Shown: one piece after another, positions 52,699-61,209 of the stretch
How the letters are laid out: every line of letters begins with the position of its first letter
How positions within the stretch are numbered: position 1 is the first letter of the stretch
DNA from: CAZRIE01 sp964600075
GTDB lineage: Bacteria; Bacteroidota; Bacteroidia; Flavobacteriales; Flavobacteriaceae
DNA: 64,000 nt
Assembly: GCA_964600075.1 (NCBI GenBank)
Contig: CAZRIE010000007.1
Location: 27,696-91,695, forward strand
Direction of reading: 5' to 3'
The notes under the pieces: generated by a model
The model's input: only the letters and a program-made list of their open reading frames with translations
What the model was told of the DNA's origin: nothing
Databases searched by the model: none
Translations under genes and position numbers: made by a program

Positions 52699-53307
52699 TT
52701 AACGTATTTCTTTTAGTGTTTTTGAGTAGTACTCGAATAGTTCAAATACCAAATCTAATCGTGCCCTTTTTTGACGTTGGCTTACCGCCGACTGCTGAAT
52801 GTTCAGTTGTTCGGCAATCTCTTTTTGGGAAGCGTTGGGGTTTTCAAGGGCCATTACCACGATTTCGGCTGAAACCGTGCTCCAGTCATCCATAAAATTT
52901 AACGCCAATTTTAACATCAGGTTTAAAGTGACGTCTAAAAACCCATTGCCCGTAGCGATAGTCAGATTCAGTTTATCTTCTTTTAAAGATTCAAAAATTC
53001 TGCCCGAACGTTGGTAGGCAGGGCCGTTGGACTCGGCTACCCCGACACCTCTAAAAGTTTCAGTACCTAGACCGATACCCATACGAACGTCGAGGCCCTT
53101 TATTGACTTTATCAATGCCTTGATATGTACCGCGGACCGTAAAGCTTCTTCTTTAGGTATCTTTAGCTGAAATTCATCGCCCCTGTAAACCTCCCAATCT
53201 ATTGGAGAATCACCAAGCTTTGACAAGTATTGCTTCAAAATACCTAGCCATTCAGAGGAGGCATGTTTCTTTGAATCGATAATATCACCCGTTATTATTG
53301 CTATCAT
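52699..53307 (-). CDS. SatD family protein with C-terminal helix-turn-helix
   Basis: A 202-residue protein of the SatD family, named after the acid-tolerance locus satCDE of Streptococcus mutans; its mechanism is unknown. The N-terminal part has Asp8 in IITGDIIDSK, RGDEFQ at 42-47 and MGIGLG (about 76-81), then GPAYQRSGRIFESL. This order resembles the palm fold of class III nucleotide cyclases and GGDEF proteins (inference). The C terminus (about 153-190, NASQKEIAEQLNIQQSAVSQ) is a helix-turn-helix. Four phased 28-bp repeats fill the upstream region. It heads the satD-DUF3307-hydrolase operon. Confidence 0.85.
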   Translation of the reverse strand: MIAIITGDIIDSKKHASSEWLGILKQYLSKLGDSPIDWEVYRGDEFQLKIPKEEALRSAVHIKALIKSIKGLDVRMGIGLGTETFRGVGVAESNGPAYQRSGRIFESLKEDKLNLTIATGNGFLDVTLNLMLKLALNFMDDWSTVSAEIVVMALENPNASQKEIAEQLNIQQSAVSQRQKRARLDLVFELFEYYSKTLKEIR

Positions 53308-53312
53308 AATTA

Positions 53313-53418
53313 TATAAGCTAAAAAGCTAATATATAGAAAAATAAGCTTATTTGCTAATATTTTAAAATATAAGCTAAAAAGCTAATATTATGGTTTATA
53401 AGTGAAAATGCTAATACT
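53313..53418. repeat. four phased 28-bp direct repeats upstream of satD
   Basis: Repeat units start at 53313, 53341, 53369 and 53397, exactly 28 bp apart. A 22-bp core recurs: TATAAGCT-AAAAAGCTAATAT in units 1 and 3, and diverged in units 2 (AATAAGCTTATTTGCTAATA) and 4 (TATAAGTGAAAATGCTAATA). TAAG and GCTAATA are invariant in all four. The array begins 6 bp upstream of the satD ATG and ends at the stop codon of the next gene, so it occupies the whole intergenic region and must overlap the satD promoter. Confidence 0.93.
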
Positions 53419-53871
53419 CTAAAACCATCTACGCACTTTTATGCAATACGGCCCGTATTCCTTACCAAACATAGCTAGTAAAGCTTCTTCTTCTGGAACA
53501 ATCTGAAAACGATTCATATAAGCAACAAAGCCTGCTGCAAATAAGGTGTTAAAGGCATTCCCCAACCAAATTCCCCAAGCCAAAAGTATCAATAACAAGG
53601 CTAAATACATAGGATTTCGGGAATAGGCATAAATTCCCCTATCTACCAACTTGCTAGATTTAGAAGGGTTGCCTGGGTCAATAGTAGTGTTACTTCTAAA
53701 GAATTGAAACAAGGCAATGATGGCAATGACCCCAGCAAATATCAATAAGGTAATCATTAAATAATGGCGCCCAAAGAAATCAAAATAACCGAAAGGCAAG
53801 AACCTTGCGAGCAAATACATCAAAAACCCAAAAATGAGAAATAAGATTGCCGGTGGTATTTTCAACTTCAT
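53419..53871 (-). CDS. isoprenylcysteine methyltransferase-like membrane protein
   Basis: A 150-residue protein with four transmembrane helices from the start at 53871 (MKLKIPPAILF); the longer open frame lacks support. The C-terminal signature YSRNPMYLALLLILLAWGIW and PEEEALLAMFGKEYGPY is that of the ICMT/phospholipid methyltransferase superfamily, which binds SAM in the membrane. The substrate is unknown. Its stop codon touches the 28-bp repeat array upstream of satD. Confidence 0.88.
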   Translation of the reverse strand: MKLKIPPAILFLIFGFLMYLLARFLPFGYFDFFGRHYLMITLLIFAGVIAIIALFQFFRSNTTIDPGNPSKSSKLVDRGIYAYSRNPMYLALLLILLAWGIWLGNAFNTLFAAGFVAYMNRFQIVPEEEALLAMFGKEYGPYCIKVRRWF

Positions 53872-54026
53872 AATAGAATAATTAAAGCGCTTCAAAATTA
53901 CTATTTTTGAATTCGTTACAAACATTCTTCGAACAACATAACACAACCCGACATGAAATAGCTATTAAAACTTCTAGAACCTACCTTACAACAGATTTGC
54001 GCAGCTGTTTACCAAGACCAGATTAC

Positions 54027-54044
54027 ACCTACCGACCGGCAGGT
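54027..54044. repeat. short intergenic palindrome
   Basis: An imperfect palindrome (ACCTACCG-AC-CGGCAGGT) in the spacer before rdgB, similar to GC-rich palindromes scattered in flavobacterial spacers. The role is unknown. Confidence 0.35.
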
Positions 54045-54078
54045 TGTCAAATAATAAAAGGCAAATAAAAATTAAAAG

Positions 54079-54663
54079 ATGAAATTAGTCTTTGCTACAC
54101 ACAATAAAAACAAATTTGAAGAAGTCAAAAAATTGGTTCCCGATAATATCGATTTAATATCGCTGACCGATATCGGCTGTTTTGATGACATTCCGGAAAC
54201 CGGAAAAACCCTCGAAGAAAATGCCATAATCAAAGCAGACTATATAACCCGAAATTTCAAACTTTCATGTTTTGCCGATGACACCGGACTCTTGGTAGAT
54301 GCACTCAATGGAGAGCCTGGTATATATTCAGCACGTTACGCCGGGCCTAAAAAGAATGCGGATGACAATATGAACAAACTTTTATCAGAACTAAAACTCA
54401 AGACCGATCGAGCAGCTCGTTTCAAAACAATAATAGTACTGAACATAAACAAAGAGCGCCATTTGTTTGAAGGAACCGCAGAAGGCGAGATTACAACTGA
54501 AAAACTAGGAACCAACGGCTTTGGGTACGACCCCATTTTCAGACCAAAAGGATACGAGAAGACATTTGCTGAACTCTCGTTGAAAACGAAAAACCAAATA
54601 GGTCATAGAGGGAAAGCAATCCAAAAATTACTTGTTTATCTGCAAGAATCAGTATTTCGATAA
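54079..54663 (+). CDS. rdgB: non-canonical purine NTP pyrophosphatase RdgB/HAM1
   Basis: Removes ITP, dITP and XTP from the nucleotide pool. The 194 residues are the family length. The signature FATHNKNKFEEVKKL opens the protein, followed by FADDTGLLVDALNGEPGIYS, GTNGFGYDPIF and GHRGKAI near the C terminus. It is a single gene followed by the helicase leader region. Confidence 0.96.
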   Translation: MKLVFATHNKNKFEEVKKLVPDNIDLISLTDIGCFDDIPETGKTLEENAIIKADYITRNFKLSCFADDTGLLVDALNGEPGIYSARYAGPKKNADDNMNKLLSELKLKTDRAARFKTIIVLNINKERHLFEGTAEGEITTEKLGTNGFGYDPIFRPKGYEKTFAELSLKTKNQIGHRGKAIQKLLVYLQESVFR

Positions 54664-54670
54664 TTAAACG

Positions 54671-54678
54671 TACCTTTG
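54671..54678 (+). promoter_or_regulatory. -7 element of the DEAD-box helicase gene
   Basis: TACCTTTG (TAnnTTTG), about 110 nt upstream of the helicase ATG, 8 nt after the rdgB stop. It implies a leader of about 105 nt. No -33 TTG is seen at normal spacing. Confidence 0.5.
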
Positions 54679-54708
54679 CCGCTTAATTTTTAACGCCGCC
54701 AGTATGGC

Positions 54709-54764
54709 AGGTGTTGCTCCGAGTATAAGGGTTATATACGATAATCGCTCTACGCAACACACCT
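54709..54764 (+). promoter_or_regulatory. stem-loop in the helicase mRNA leader
   Basis: GTGTTGC (54711-54717) pairs with GCAACAC (54754-54760), continuing through a small internal loop with GAG / CTC and enclosing a GTATA / TATAC pairing. It lies between the predicted transcription start and the helicase start codon, so it may affect helicase expression. Confidence 0.4.
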
Positions 54765-54788
54765 ATTAGCGATTAAGTATACCTTATT

Positions 54789-56576
54789 ATGACAAAATTT
54801 GAAGCACTAGGGCTTAGTAAGCCCCTATTGGATGCTGTTGCCGATATGGGATTTGAAACCCCATCTGAAGTACAGGAAAAAACAATCCCTATTTTACTGG
54901 AAAGCGAGACAGATCTCGTTGCACTGGCCCAAACAGGAACAGGTAAGACCGCAGCTTTTGGTTTTCCGATGATTCAAAAGCTCGATAGCAAAAGCAGAAC
55001 TACCCAAGGTTTGATTCTTTCCCCTACTCGCGAACTCTGTTTACAGATCACTAACGAAATTCAGGGCTATTCCAAATATGTGAAAGGGCTAAATACCGTT
55101 GCCATTTATGGCGGCGCCAGTATAACGGACCAGGCACGACAGATAAAAAGGGGAGCGCAGATCGTTGTGGCCACCCCGGGCCGTATGAAAGATATGATAG
55201 GCCGTGGTCTCGTCGACATCTCCAAGATCGACTATTGTATTTTAGATGAAGCCGATGAAATGCTCAACATGGGCTTTTACGAGGATATAAAAGATATTCT
55301 CTCCAACACACCGAAAGAAAAATCGACTTGGCTCTTTTCGGCCACCATGCCGAAAGAAGTATCCGTCATTGCCAAAAAATTCATGCACAGTCCGGTTGAA
55401 ATTACCGTGGGCACTAAGAATGCCGGTACATCAACAGTGCAACACGAATATTACGTGGTTGGAGGAAGGGATAGGTATCCCGCGTTAAAACGTCTTGCCG
55501 ACACGAACCCTGATATTTTCTCGGTTGTATTCTGTAGAACCAAAAGGGATACCCAACGGGTTGCCGAAAAATTGATAGAAGACGGCTATAATGCAGGAGC
55601 GCTTCACGGAGACCTAAGCCAAAACCAACGTGACTTGGTGATGAACGCCTTTCGTAAAAAGCAGATACAGATGTTAGTGGCTACTGATGTTGCTGCTCGT
55701 GGTATAGACGTTCATGATATTACGCATGTTATCAATTATCAGCTTCCCGATGAAATCGAAACCTACACACACCGCAGTGGGCGAACCGGACGGGCAGGGA
55801 AATCAGGCATTTCAATGGTTATCGTTACCCGCAGTGAAATGCGTAAGATTCATTCCATAGAGAAAAAGATACAGCAAAAATTCATCCAAAAAAATATTCC
55901 GACAGGCATAGAAATCTGCGAAATACAGCTCTATCATTTGGCTAATAAAATCAAGGATACCAAGATAGATAAAGATGTTGAAAACTATTTGCCAGCAATC
56001 AACGATGTTCTTGAAGGTATTGACCGCGATGAACTTATTAAAAAAATAGTTTCGGTAGAATTCACCCGTTTCTCGAATTATTATAATAAAACCAAAGACC
56101 TCAACACCTCAGGCTCTGATGACCGAGGTAGGGAAAGAAGCAGAAGCAAAGGAGAAAATGCACCTTCAGACGGATCTGTCCGTTATTTCATAAACGTTGG
56201 TGAGAAAGATGGTTATGATTGGATGTCTTTGAAAGATTTTCTTCGAGATACCTTGAGTTTGGGTAAAGAAGATGTTTATAAAGTAGATACAAAAGAATCA
56301 TTCTCTTTTTTCAATACCGAGGCCGAACATACCGAGCAAATACTCCAATTCTTTACCGACTTCAAACTAGAGGGGCGATTCATCAATGTTGAAGTATCCA
56401 AAAGTCCAGGTGGGAGCGGTGGCGGTAATCGTGGCCGAAAAGACCATGGTAGAAGAAGGGATAGAGATAATGACCGTGGAGGTCGTAGTAAAGGACGTGA
56501 TAGAAGTTCTTCACAAGGTAGTTCTAACCATTCTGGAAAAAGAAGAAGCAAAAAAAGTAGAAGCGATTTTTTTTAA
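54789..56576 (+). CDS. DEAD-box RNA helicase, CsdA/DbpA-like
   Basis: A 595-residue ATP-dependent RNA helicase. The Q motif region FETPSEVQEKTIPILL, motif I AQTGTGKTAAF, motif II DEAD (LDEADEMLNMGF), motif III SATMP and motif VI HRSGRTGRAG are all present. A DbpA-type RNA-binding domain follows (about 455-535, VRYFINVGEKDGYDWMSLKD), then a Gly/Arg/Ser-rich tail. It probably remodels rRNA or mRNA, perhaps in the cold. A structured leader and a terminator bracket the gene. Confidence 0.96.
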   Translation: MTKFEALGLSKPLLDAVADMGFETPSEVQEKTIPILLESETDLVALAQTGTGKTAAFGFPMIQKLDSKSRTTQGLILSPTRELCLQITNEIQGYSKYVKGLNTVAIYGGASITDQARQIKRGAQIVVATPGRMKDMIGRGLVDISKIDYCILDEADEMLNMGFYEDIKDILSNTPKEKSTWLFSATMPKEVSVIAKKFMHSPVEITVGTKNAGTSTVQHEYYVVGGRDRYPALKRLADTNPDIFSVVFCRTKRDTQRVAEKLIEDGYNAGALHGDLSQNQRDLVMNAFRKKQIQMLVATDVAARGIDVHDITHVINYQLPDEIETYTHRSGRTGRAGKSGISMVIVTRSEMRKIHSIEKKIQQKFIQKNIPTGIEICEIQLYHLANKIKDTKIDKDVENYLPAINDVLEGIDRDELIKKIVSVEFTRFSNYYNKTKDLNTSGSDDRGRERSRSKGENAPSDGSVRYFINVGEKDGYDWMSLKDFLRDTLSLGKEDVYKVDTKESFSFFNTEAEHTEQILQFFTDFKLEGRFINVEVSKSPGGSGGGNRGRKDHGRRRDRDNDRGGRSKGRDRSSSQGSSNHSGKRRSKKSRSDFF

Positions 56577-56613
56577 AGGTTTAACAAATGCTTTTTAAAG
56601 TTAATTGTATATT

Positions 56614-56640
56614 AAAAAATACGCTTCGGCGTATTTTTTT
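56614..56640 (+). terminator. terminator of the DEAD-box helicase gene
   Basis: An 11-bp perfect stem AAAAAATACGC / GCGTATTTTTT with a TTCG loop, followed by more T. Confidence 0.93.
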
Positions 56641-56666
56641 GTTTTGTTTAGTACATTTAACCCCGT

Positions 56667-57548
56667 ATGATTAGAGTAATGAAACCATTTTTAGTCCCAA
56701 TTCTTCTTTTTTCCGCATTTTTCACTTTTGCTCAGGAAGAGGAAAATACAATCGACAAAGAAATAAATGCCATAATCGTAAACGCGCAGACCGATGAACC
56801 GATGGAAAACGTTCACGTTGTAAACCTGAACAAGGTCGTCGGTACGATTACAAAAGAAAATGGGGAATTTTCTATTACAGCCTCGGTCAACGATACCCTC
56901 TATTTTTCTTTTTTGGGCTTTAAATCGCAAAAAATTAGGGTTACTAATGACATGTTTAAGTTCAAGGATACAAAAATTGCCCTTACAGAACTTGCTTATG
57001 CCTTAGAGGAAGTAATCGTAATGCCGTATCAACTAACCGGTTATTTATCGATTGATGTAAAAAACCTTCCCATTAATAATTCATACCAATATAGTATTTC
57101 TGGACTTTCTGTAGGTTATGAAGGAGGGAACAAGAACCCTAGTGCCGTTACCAAAGTTTTGGGTGCCATACTGAATCCCGCAGATTTGTTGCGCAATCTT
57201 TTCGGAAAACAACCGAACCAAATGAGAAAATTGCGTAAAATGAAAGAAGACGACCAGATACGCGACCTGCTGGCATCAAAGTTTGACCGGGAGACCCTTA
57301 CCGAACTATTACAGATAGAAAAGTTAGATATTCAAGATATTCTTAACAACTGTAACTATTCAAAATCGTTTATCACAACTGCCAACGACCTTCAGATACT
57401 TGATGCGATAAGCAGTTGTTACGAAGAATTTAAGGTGCTCAANNNNNNNNNNNNNNNNNNNNNNNNNNNNNNNNNNNNNNNNNNNNNNNNNNNNNNNNNN
57501 NNNNNNNNNNNNNNNNNNNNNNNNNNNNNNNNNNNNNNNNNNAAATAA
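56667..57548 (+). CDS. CarboxypepD_reg-like exported protein, 3' end in an assembly gap
   Basis: About 260 readable residues: a signal peptide (about 1-22, FAQ), then a CarboxypepD_reg-like beta-sandwich (about 30-115: NAIIVNAQTDEPMENVHVV, TKENGEFSITASVNDTLYFS) and a helical C-terminal region without a known domain. Such proteins are common in the Bacteroidetes envelope. The last codons fall into the 100-N gap at 57443-57542. If the gap is really empty, the protein ends KVLK directly at the TAA (57546-57548). That stop abuts the amylase start, so the two genes are probably one operon. Confidence 0.75.
   Translation: MIRVMKPFLVPILLFSAFFTFAQEEENTIDKEINAIIVNAQTDEPMENVHVVNLNKVVGTITKENGEFSITASVNDTLYFSFLGFKSQKIRVTNDMFKFKDTKIALTELAYALEEVIVMPYQLTGYLSIDVKNLPINNSYQYSISGLSVGYEGGNKNPSAVTKVLGAILNPADLLRNLFGKQPNQMRKLRKMKEDDQIRDLLASKFDRETLTELLQIEKLDIQDILNNCNYSKSFITTANDLQILDAISSCYEEFKVLXXXXXXXXXXXXXXXXXXXXXXXXXXXXXXXXXXK
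57443..57542. other. assembly gap of exactly 100 N
   Basis: A fixed-length N run at the 3' end of the preceding gene. Closing it, with a 2-nt AA overlap, gives a clean ending of that frame, so the true gap may be negligible. Confidence 0.99.
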
Positions 57549-59261
57549 ATGCCCATGAAAAAACTGCTCACAGCAGTTACCGTTTTCTTCATTTTTCTTT
57601 CGTGTACGGAACAGAAAAAAGAACCTGTCAAAGAGACGGTTATAGCGAAAGATTTGATTTCCACACCTGCAAAGAGAGTACCTTTCTCCTGGGAGGGTGC
57701 CAATATCTATTTTTTATTGACCGACCGATTCAATAATGGTAATACTGAAAACGATACTAACTTTGAAAGAACAGAGCCTACAGGGCCGTTACGAGGTTTT
57801 ATGGGAGGAGATATCGCCGGCATCACCCAAAAAATAGAAGACGGCTACTTCAGTGATTTGGGGATAAATGCTATTTGGTTTACACCAGTGGTCGAACAGA
57901 TACATGGTAGCACTGACGAAAATACCGGAAACACCTATGCCTACCATGGTTATTGGGCTAAGGACTGGACCACACTTGATCCAAATTTCGGAACCAGAAA
58001 AGATTTGGATGCCTTAGTAAAAACCGCACATAGAAACGGTATACGAATTTTAATGGATGTGGTATTGAACCACACTGGCCCGGTCACAAACCTGGATCCC
58101 GTGTGGCCCCATGAATGGGTGCGTACTGATACTATTTGTGAATTTACGAACTATAAAAACACTACTCAGTGCACATTGGTCAACAACCTGCCCGACATTT
58201 ATACGGAATCGGATAAGCCCGTCAAACTACCGGATGCACTATTGGCCAAATGGAAAGAGGAAGGTAGGTTAAGTCAAGAATTGGATGAGCTCCAGCTCTT
58301 TTTTGAACGTACGGGCTACCCAAGGGCGCCCCGATTCTATATTATAAAATGGCTCACAGACTATGTCAACAGTTTGGGTATCGATGGTTTTCGGGTCGAT
58401 ACGGTCAAACATGTAAACGAAAACGCTTGGTCAGAACTCTACAAAGAGGCATCTCATGCGTTCGAGAATTGGAAAAAAATGCATCCAGATAAGGTTTTGG
58501 ACGATAATCGGTTTTTTATGGTCGGCGAGGTATATGGTTATGGTATTTCAGGTGGTAGAGAATTTGATTTTGAGGATAAAAAAGTAGATTATTTTGCCCA
58601 TGGTTTTAAGAGCCTTATCAATTTCGAATTAAAGACTGATGCACTAAATAATTATGAAGACACGTTTAAAAAATACAGTAAACTGCTTCATTCAGATTTT
58701 ATCGGTAAAAGTGTTGTAAACTATCTTACTTCCCATGATGATGATCAGCCTTACGACCAAGAGCGAAAAGACCCTATCAAAGCTGCCAATATTTTGCTCC
58801 TTACGCCAGGTGCCTCGCAAATATATTATGGTGATGAAACCGCTCGTGATTTGACCATTGAGGGTAAAGAGGATAATCCTGTGCAGGGCGACGCCACATT
58901 ACGTTCTTTTATGAATTGGGATGAGCTTGATAGCATACCCCGAACGAAACAAATACTTGATCATTGGCAAAAAGTAGGAAGTTTTAGAAATAATCATTTG
59001 GCCATCGGTGCCGGCAGACATAAAAGACTTGCGAAAAAACCCTATGTCTTTAGCAGAACCTATGTAGATGGTGACTTTAAAGATAAGGTAGTTGTAGGCC
59101 TCGATTTGCCGAAAGGAAAAAAATCGCTTTGGGTGAAAGGGTTCTTCGGAGACGGCACCAAACTATACGACACCTATTCAGACACTGAGGTGATGGTAAA
59201 GAACGGCAAGGTAATTTTAGAAAATGATTACAATATTGCCCTATTAGAACTTTTGGAATAA
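57549..59261 (+). CDS. alpha-amylase family lipoprotein (GH13)
   Basis: A 570-residue glycoside hydrolase. The N terminus is a lipoprotein signal with lipobox FLSC, so it is anchored in the envelope. The four GH13 regions are DVVLNH, GFRVDTVKH (nucleophile Asp284), FMVGEVYG (acid Glu327) and TSHDDDQP. It likely cleaves alpha-1,4-glucans such as starch or maltodextrins in the periplasm or on the surface. Start ATGs occur at 57549 and 57555. No SusC/SusD pair or other glucan genes are adjacent, so it is not part of a complete polysaccharide locus here. Confidence 0.93.
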   Translation: MPMKKLLTAVTVFFIFLSCTEQKKEPVKETVIAKDLISTPAKRVPFSWEGANIYFLLTDRFNNGNTENDTNFERTEPTGPLRGFMGGDIAGITQKIEDGYFSDLGINAIWFTPVVEQIHGSTDENTGNTYAYHGYWAKDWTTLDPNFGTRKDLDALVKTAHRNGIRILMDVVLNHTGPVTNLDPVWPHEWVRTDTICEFTNYKNTTQCTLVNNLPDIYTESDKPVKLPDALLAKWKEEGRLSQELDELQLFFERTGYPRAPRFYIIKWLTDYVNSLGIDGFRVDTVKHVNENAWSELYKEASHAFENWKKMHPDKVLDDNRFFMVGEVYGYGISGGREFDFEDKKVDYFAHGFKSLINFELKTDALNNYEDTFKKYSKLLHSDFIGKSVVNYLTSHDDDQPYDQERKDPIKAANILLLTPGASQIYYGDETARDLTIEGKEDNPVQGDATLRSFMNWDELDSIPRTKQILDHWQKVGSFRNNHLAIGAGRHKRLAKKPYVFSRTYVDGDFKDKVVVGLDLPKGKKSLWVKGFFGDGTKLYDTYSDTEVMVKNGKVILENDYNIALLELLE

Positions 59262-59321
59262 TTTTTCCATGAAGGATTAAGGGAGTTTAAAAAGACTGTA
59301 TAGAGGCAATACAAAAAGCAT

Positions 59322-59688
59322 CTAAGAATTAGAATGAAGTGCAATTCTATTCCCTTCAGTATCCTCTAAAAGTGCCATAAACCCATGCCCACGAACTATT
59401 TCGGTCTTCTACCGCAAAATTTTTTCGCCCGCTGATACTACACGGTCCAGTTCTATTGCCACATCTTTACACCAAAAATAAACAAGCACACCATCGGTCT
59501 CGCTCGATATATACATTTCATGCTGCACTAACGATTCCGTAGCGCCTGATTTATCGTAACGCATTGGAAATACAGCCCATAATAATACCTTCGAGGTTAT
59601 GGACAGCAATTGAAATATCATATACTGTTTCATAAAACTTTTTGTCCCGCTCCATATCCGCTACCGGAATTTCGAACGAACCTATCAT
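59322..59688 (-). pseudogene. VOC (glyoxalase/bleomycin resistance) family pseudogene
   Basis: The minus strand encodes a recognisable VOC protein with lesions. It opens MIGSFEIPVADMERDKKFYE, loses frame near the codons for LEGIIMG (one extra base), continues as AVFPMRYDKSGATESLVQHE and TDGVLVYFWCKDVAIELDRV, meets an in-frame TAG after EKILR, and ends MALLEDTEGNRIALHSNS. The full length of about 122 codons is otherwise preserved. A frameshift plus a nonsense codon argue for real inactivation. Related intact proteins are small metal-dependent enzymes of varied function. Confidence 0.85.
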
Positions 59689-59845
59689 ATTGTGTTACAT
59701 CTGTAATGTTTAGAATATAGAAAAGAAGGTAGATTTAATAAACCATGCCTTATTGAATTCGTCAATGGCAGTTGTTTATATTTCATGTTGAATGCTAAGA
59801 AACTATCTAGAGTACCAGTCTACTGTCTTTATTCTATTCTCTTGT

Positions 59846-60373
59846 TTATTTCTCAAGAACAGTTTTCAGTTTCTTGAGCCCAGCTTCAAAATCCTTTCCG
59901 ACCATTTTGTCCATGCTCATAAAAAGCATCATAATGCTCATTGGAAACTTATTTTTTCCTGAAAAACCCCAAGTAACTTTTGTATTTCCGCTCCCGGTAT
60001 CATCAACTTGGGTATAACAATCCGAGGTTGATTTCCAAGGCTTCAGAAATCGCAGTTCCGATTCTATACGTTCACCGTCAACAATCCGAAGGATTTCCTG
60101 CTCGCCTTCGCCGACGTCTTTGTTCCCGTTCCAATAGCTCAATGCACCTACCTCACCATCGGTACCGGTAAATTTTTTTTCCATATGAGGGTCTTTCTGT
60201 GCCCATGGCGACCATTCGTCCATTTTCTTGAGTGATTTCAAGTACTCGAAAACCTCTACCTTGGGTTTTGAGATTTCGACTGTTCTAAATACATTGTAAG
60301 TTTTTGGGGCCACCATCGCTAAAATCAGAATTAATACGACAAGCCCCACGAGAATGTAGAGAAGTATATACAT
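59846..60373 (-). CDS. SRPBCC family protein with N-terminal membrane anchor
   Basis: A 175-residue START/polyketide-cyclase-like protein. An N-terminal transmembrane helix (about 2-21) precedes the SRPBCC domain (RTVEISKPKVEVFEYLKSLK, EWSPWAQKDPHMEKKFTGTD, KVTWGFSGKNKFPMSIMMLF). The domain forms a hydrophobic ligand cavity; the ligand is unknown. It stands alone between two pseudogenes. Confidence 0.88.
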   Translation of the reverse strand: MYILLYILVGLVVLILILAMVAPKTYNVFRTVEISKPKVEVFEYLKSLKKMDEWSPWAQKDPHMEKKFTGTDGEVGALSYWNGNKDVGEGEQEILRIVDGERIESELRFLKPWKSTSDCYTQVDDTGSGNTKVTWGFSGKNKFPMSIMMLFMSMDKMVGKDFEAGLKKLKTVLEK

Positions 60374-60526
60374 TTGTTTATCAATTAGTTAGTTGTTGTC
60401 TAAATGTACTAAAAAAGTAATTTCGTAAATGTTAAAATTCGACTTTTATTACATGAATAGGCAATCACCATCCACCCGTGCAAACTCATTTTTATACACA
60501 TATTGACACTATGTTGCAATTAAATA

Positions 60527-61180
60527 CTATTCGGTATAACGCGCCAGAATAGCATTAGTACTTTTTATTGACTTTTTAGTCCAGTCAAGACGTTTCTCGA
60601 GTTTTTCTTTATCGCTTAACTGCCATGGCAAATGTGATTCCCGGAAAGTAGTAGTCAAATACTATAAAATAATGGCGGCCGAAACGGAGATATTCAAGCT
60701 TTCAGTAAAACCTGACATGGGTATTTTTAGAAAACCGCTCACTTTCAGTGAGCGCCTTTTGACTCAGGCCTTCTAGAGTTCAGTACCAAAAAGAAAAGCG
60801 GCCTTACCTTGAATTTCAAAATCGCTCAATACACTTGAATCTTCATGTGGTTTGGTTGCAATAAATCGATACCCTTGGGTTCTATGAGTCGCTACGCAGT
60901 CGTCAATAGTTTTATATCGGTGCACATCGACCCATTGCTGTGCGCCCATGGTAATGTTCTTATCCAACCTTTTGCCGAAACGCCCTTCTATCACATGGGC
61001 TTACTGAACACCAAAAACCCCACAACATCGAATCACGGCAGTGGTATTGTGAAATTGGTACAAATCTTCGATTGCTACTGTGATATATTTGGTACGATCG
61101 TCGAGAATCTGTAAAAAACGATTTTTACGTTCCTCAGAAATAAAACTTTCCAAATATTCAAGAAGTTGTACATCAACCAT
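60527..61180 (-). pseudogene. trmH: decayed tRNA (guanosine-2'-O)-methyltransferase TrmH-like gene
   Basis: The minus strand retains a full-length SPOUT/TrmH gene, about 218 codons, with several lesions. It opens MVDVQLLEYLESFISEERKN and has a TAA in place of a sense codon at GVQ-stop-AHVIEGRFGKR. It continues through ITMGAQQWVDVHRY to FGTE, shifts frame for EGLSQKALTESERF, shifts back to LKIPMSGFTESLNISVSAA, has a TAG at IIL-stop-YL, and ends EKRLDWTKKSIKSTNAILA before the final TAG. Two nonsense codons and two frameshifts make it non-functional. The intact family methylates G18 in the tRNA D-loop. Confidence 0.9.
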
Positions 61181-61209
61181 ATATCGAATATAATAAAAAC
61201 TCTATTTTT

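Noticed and set aside
53313..53418. Considered as a CRISPR array
   Set aside because: Only four units with a 6-bp interval between 22-bp cores, no real spacers, and no cas genes nearby.
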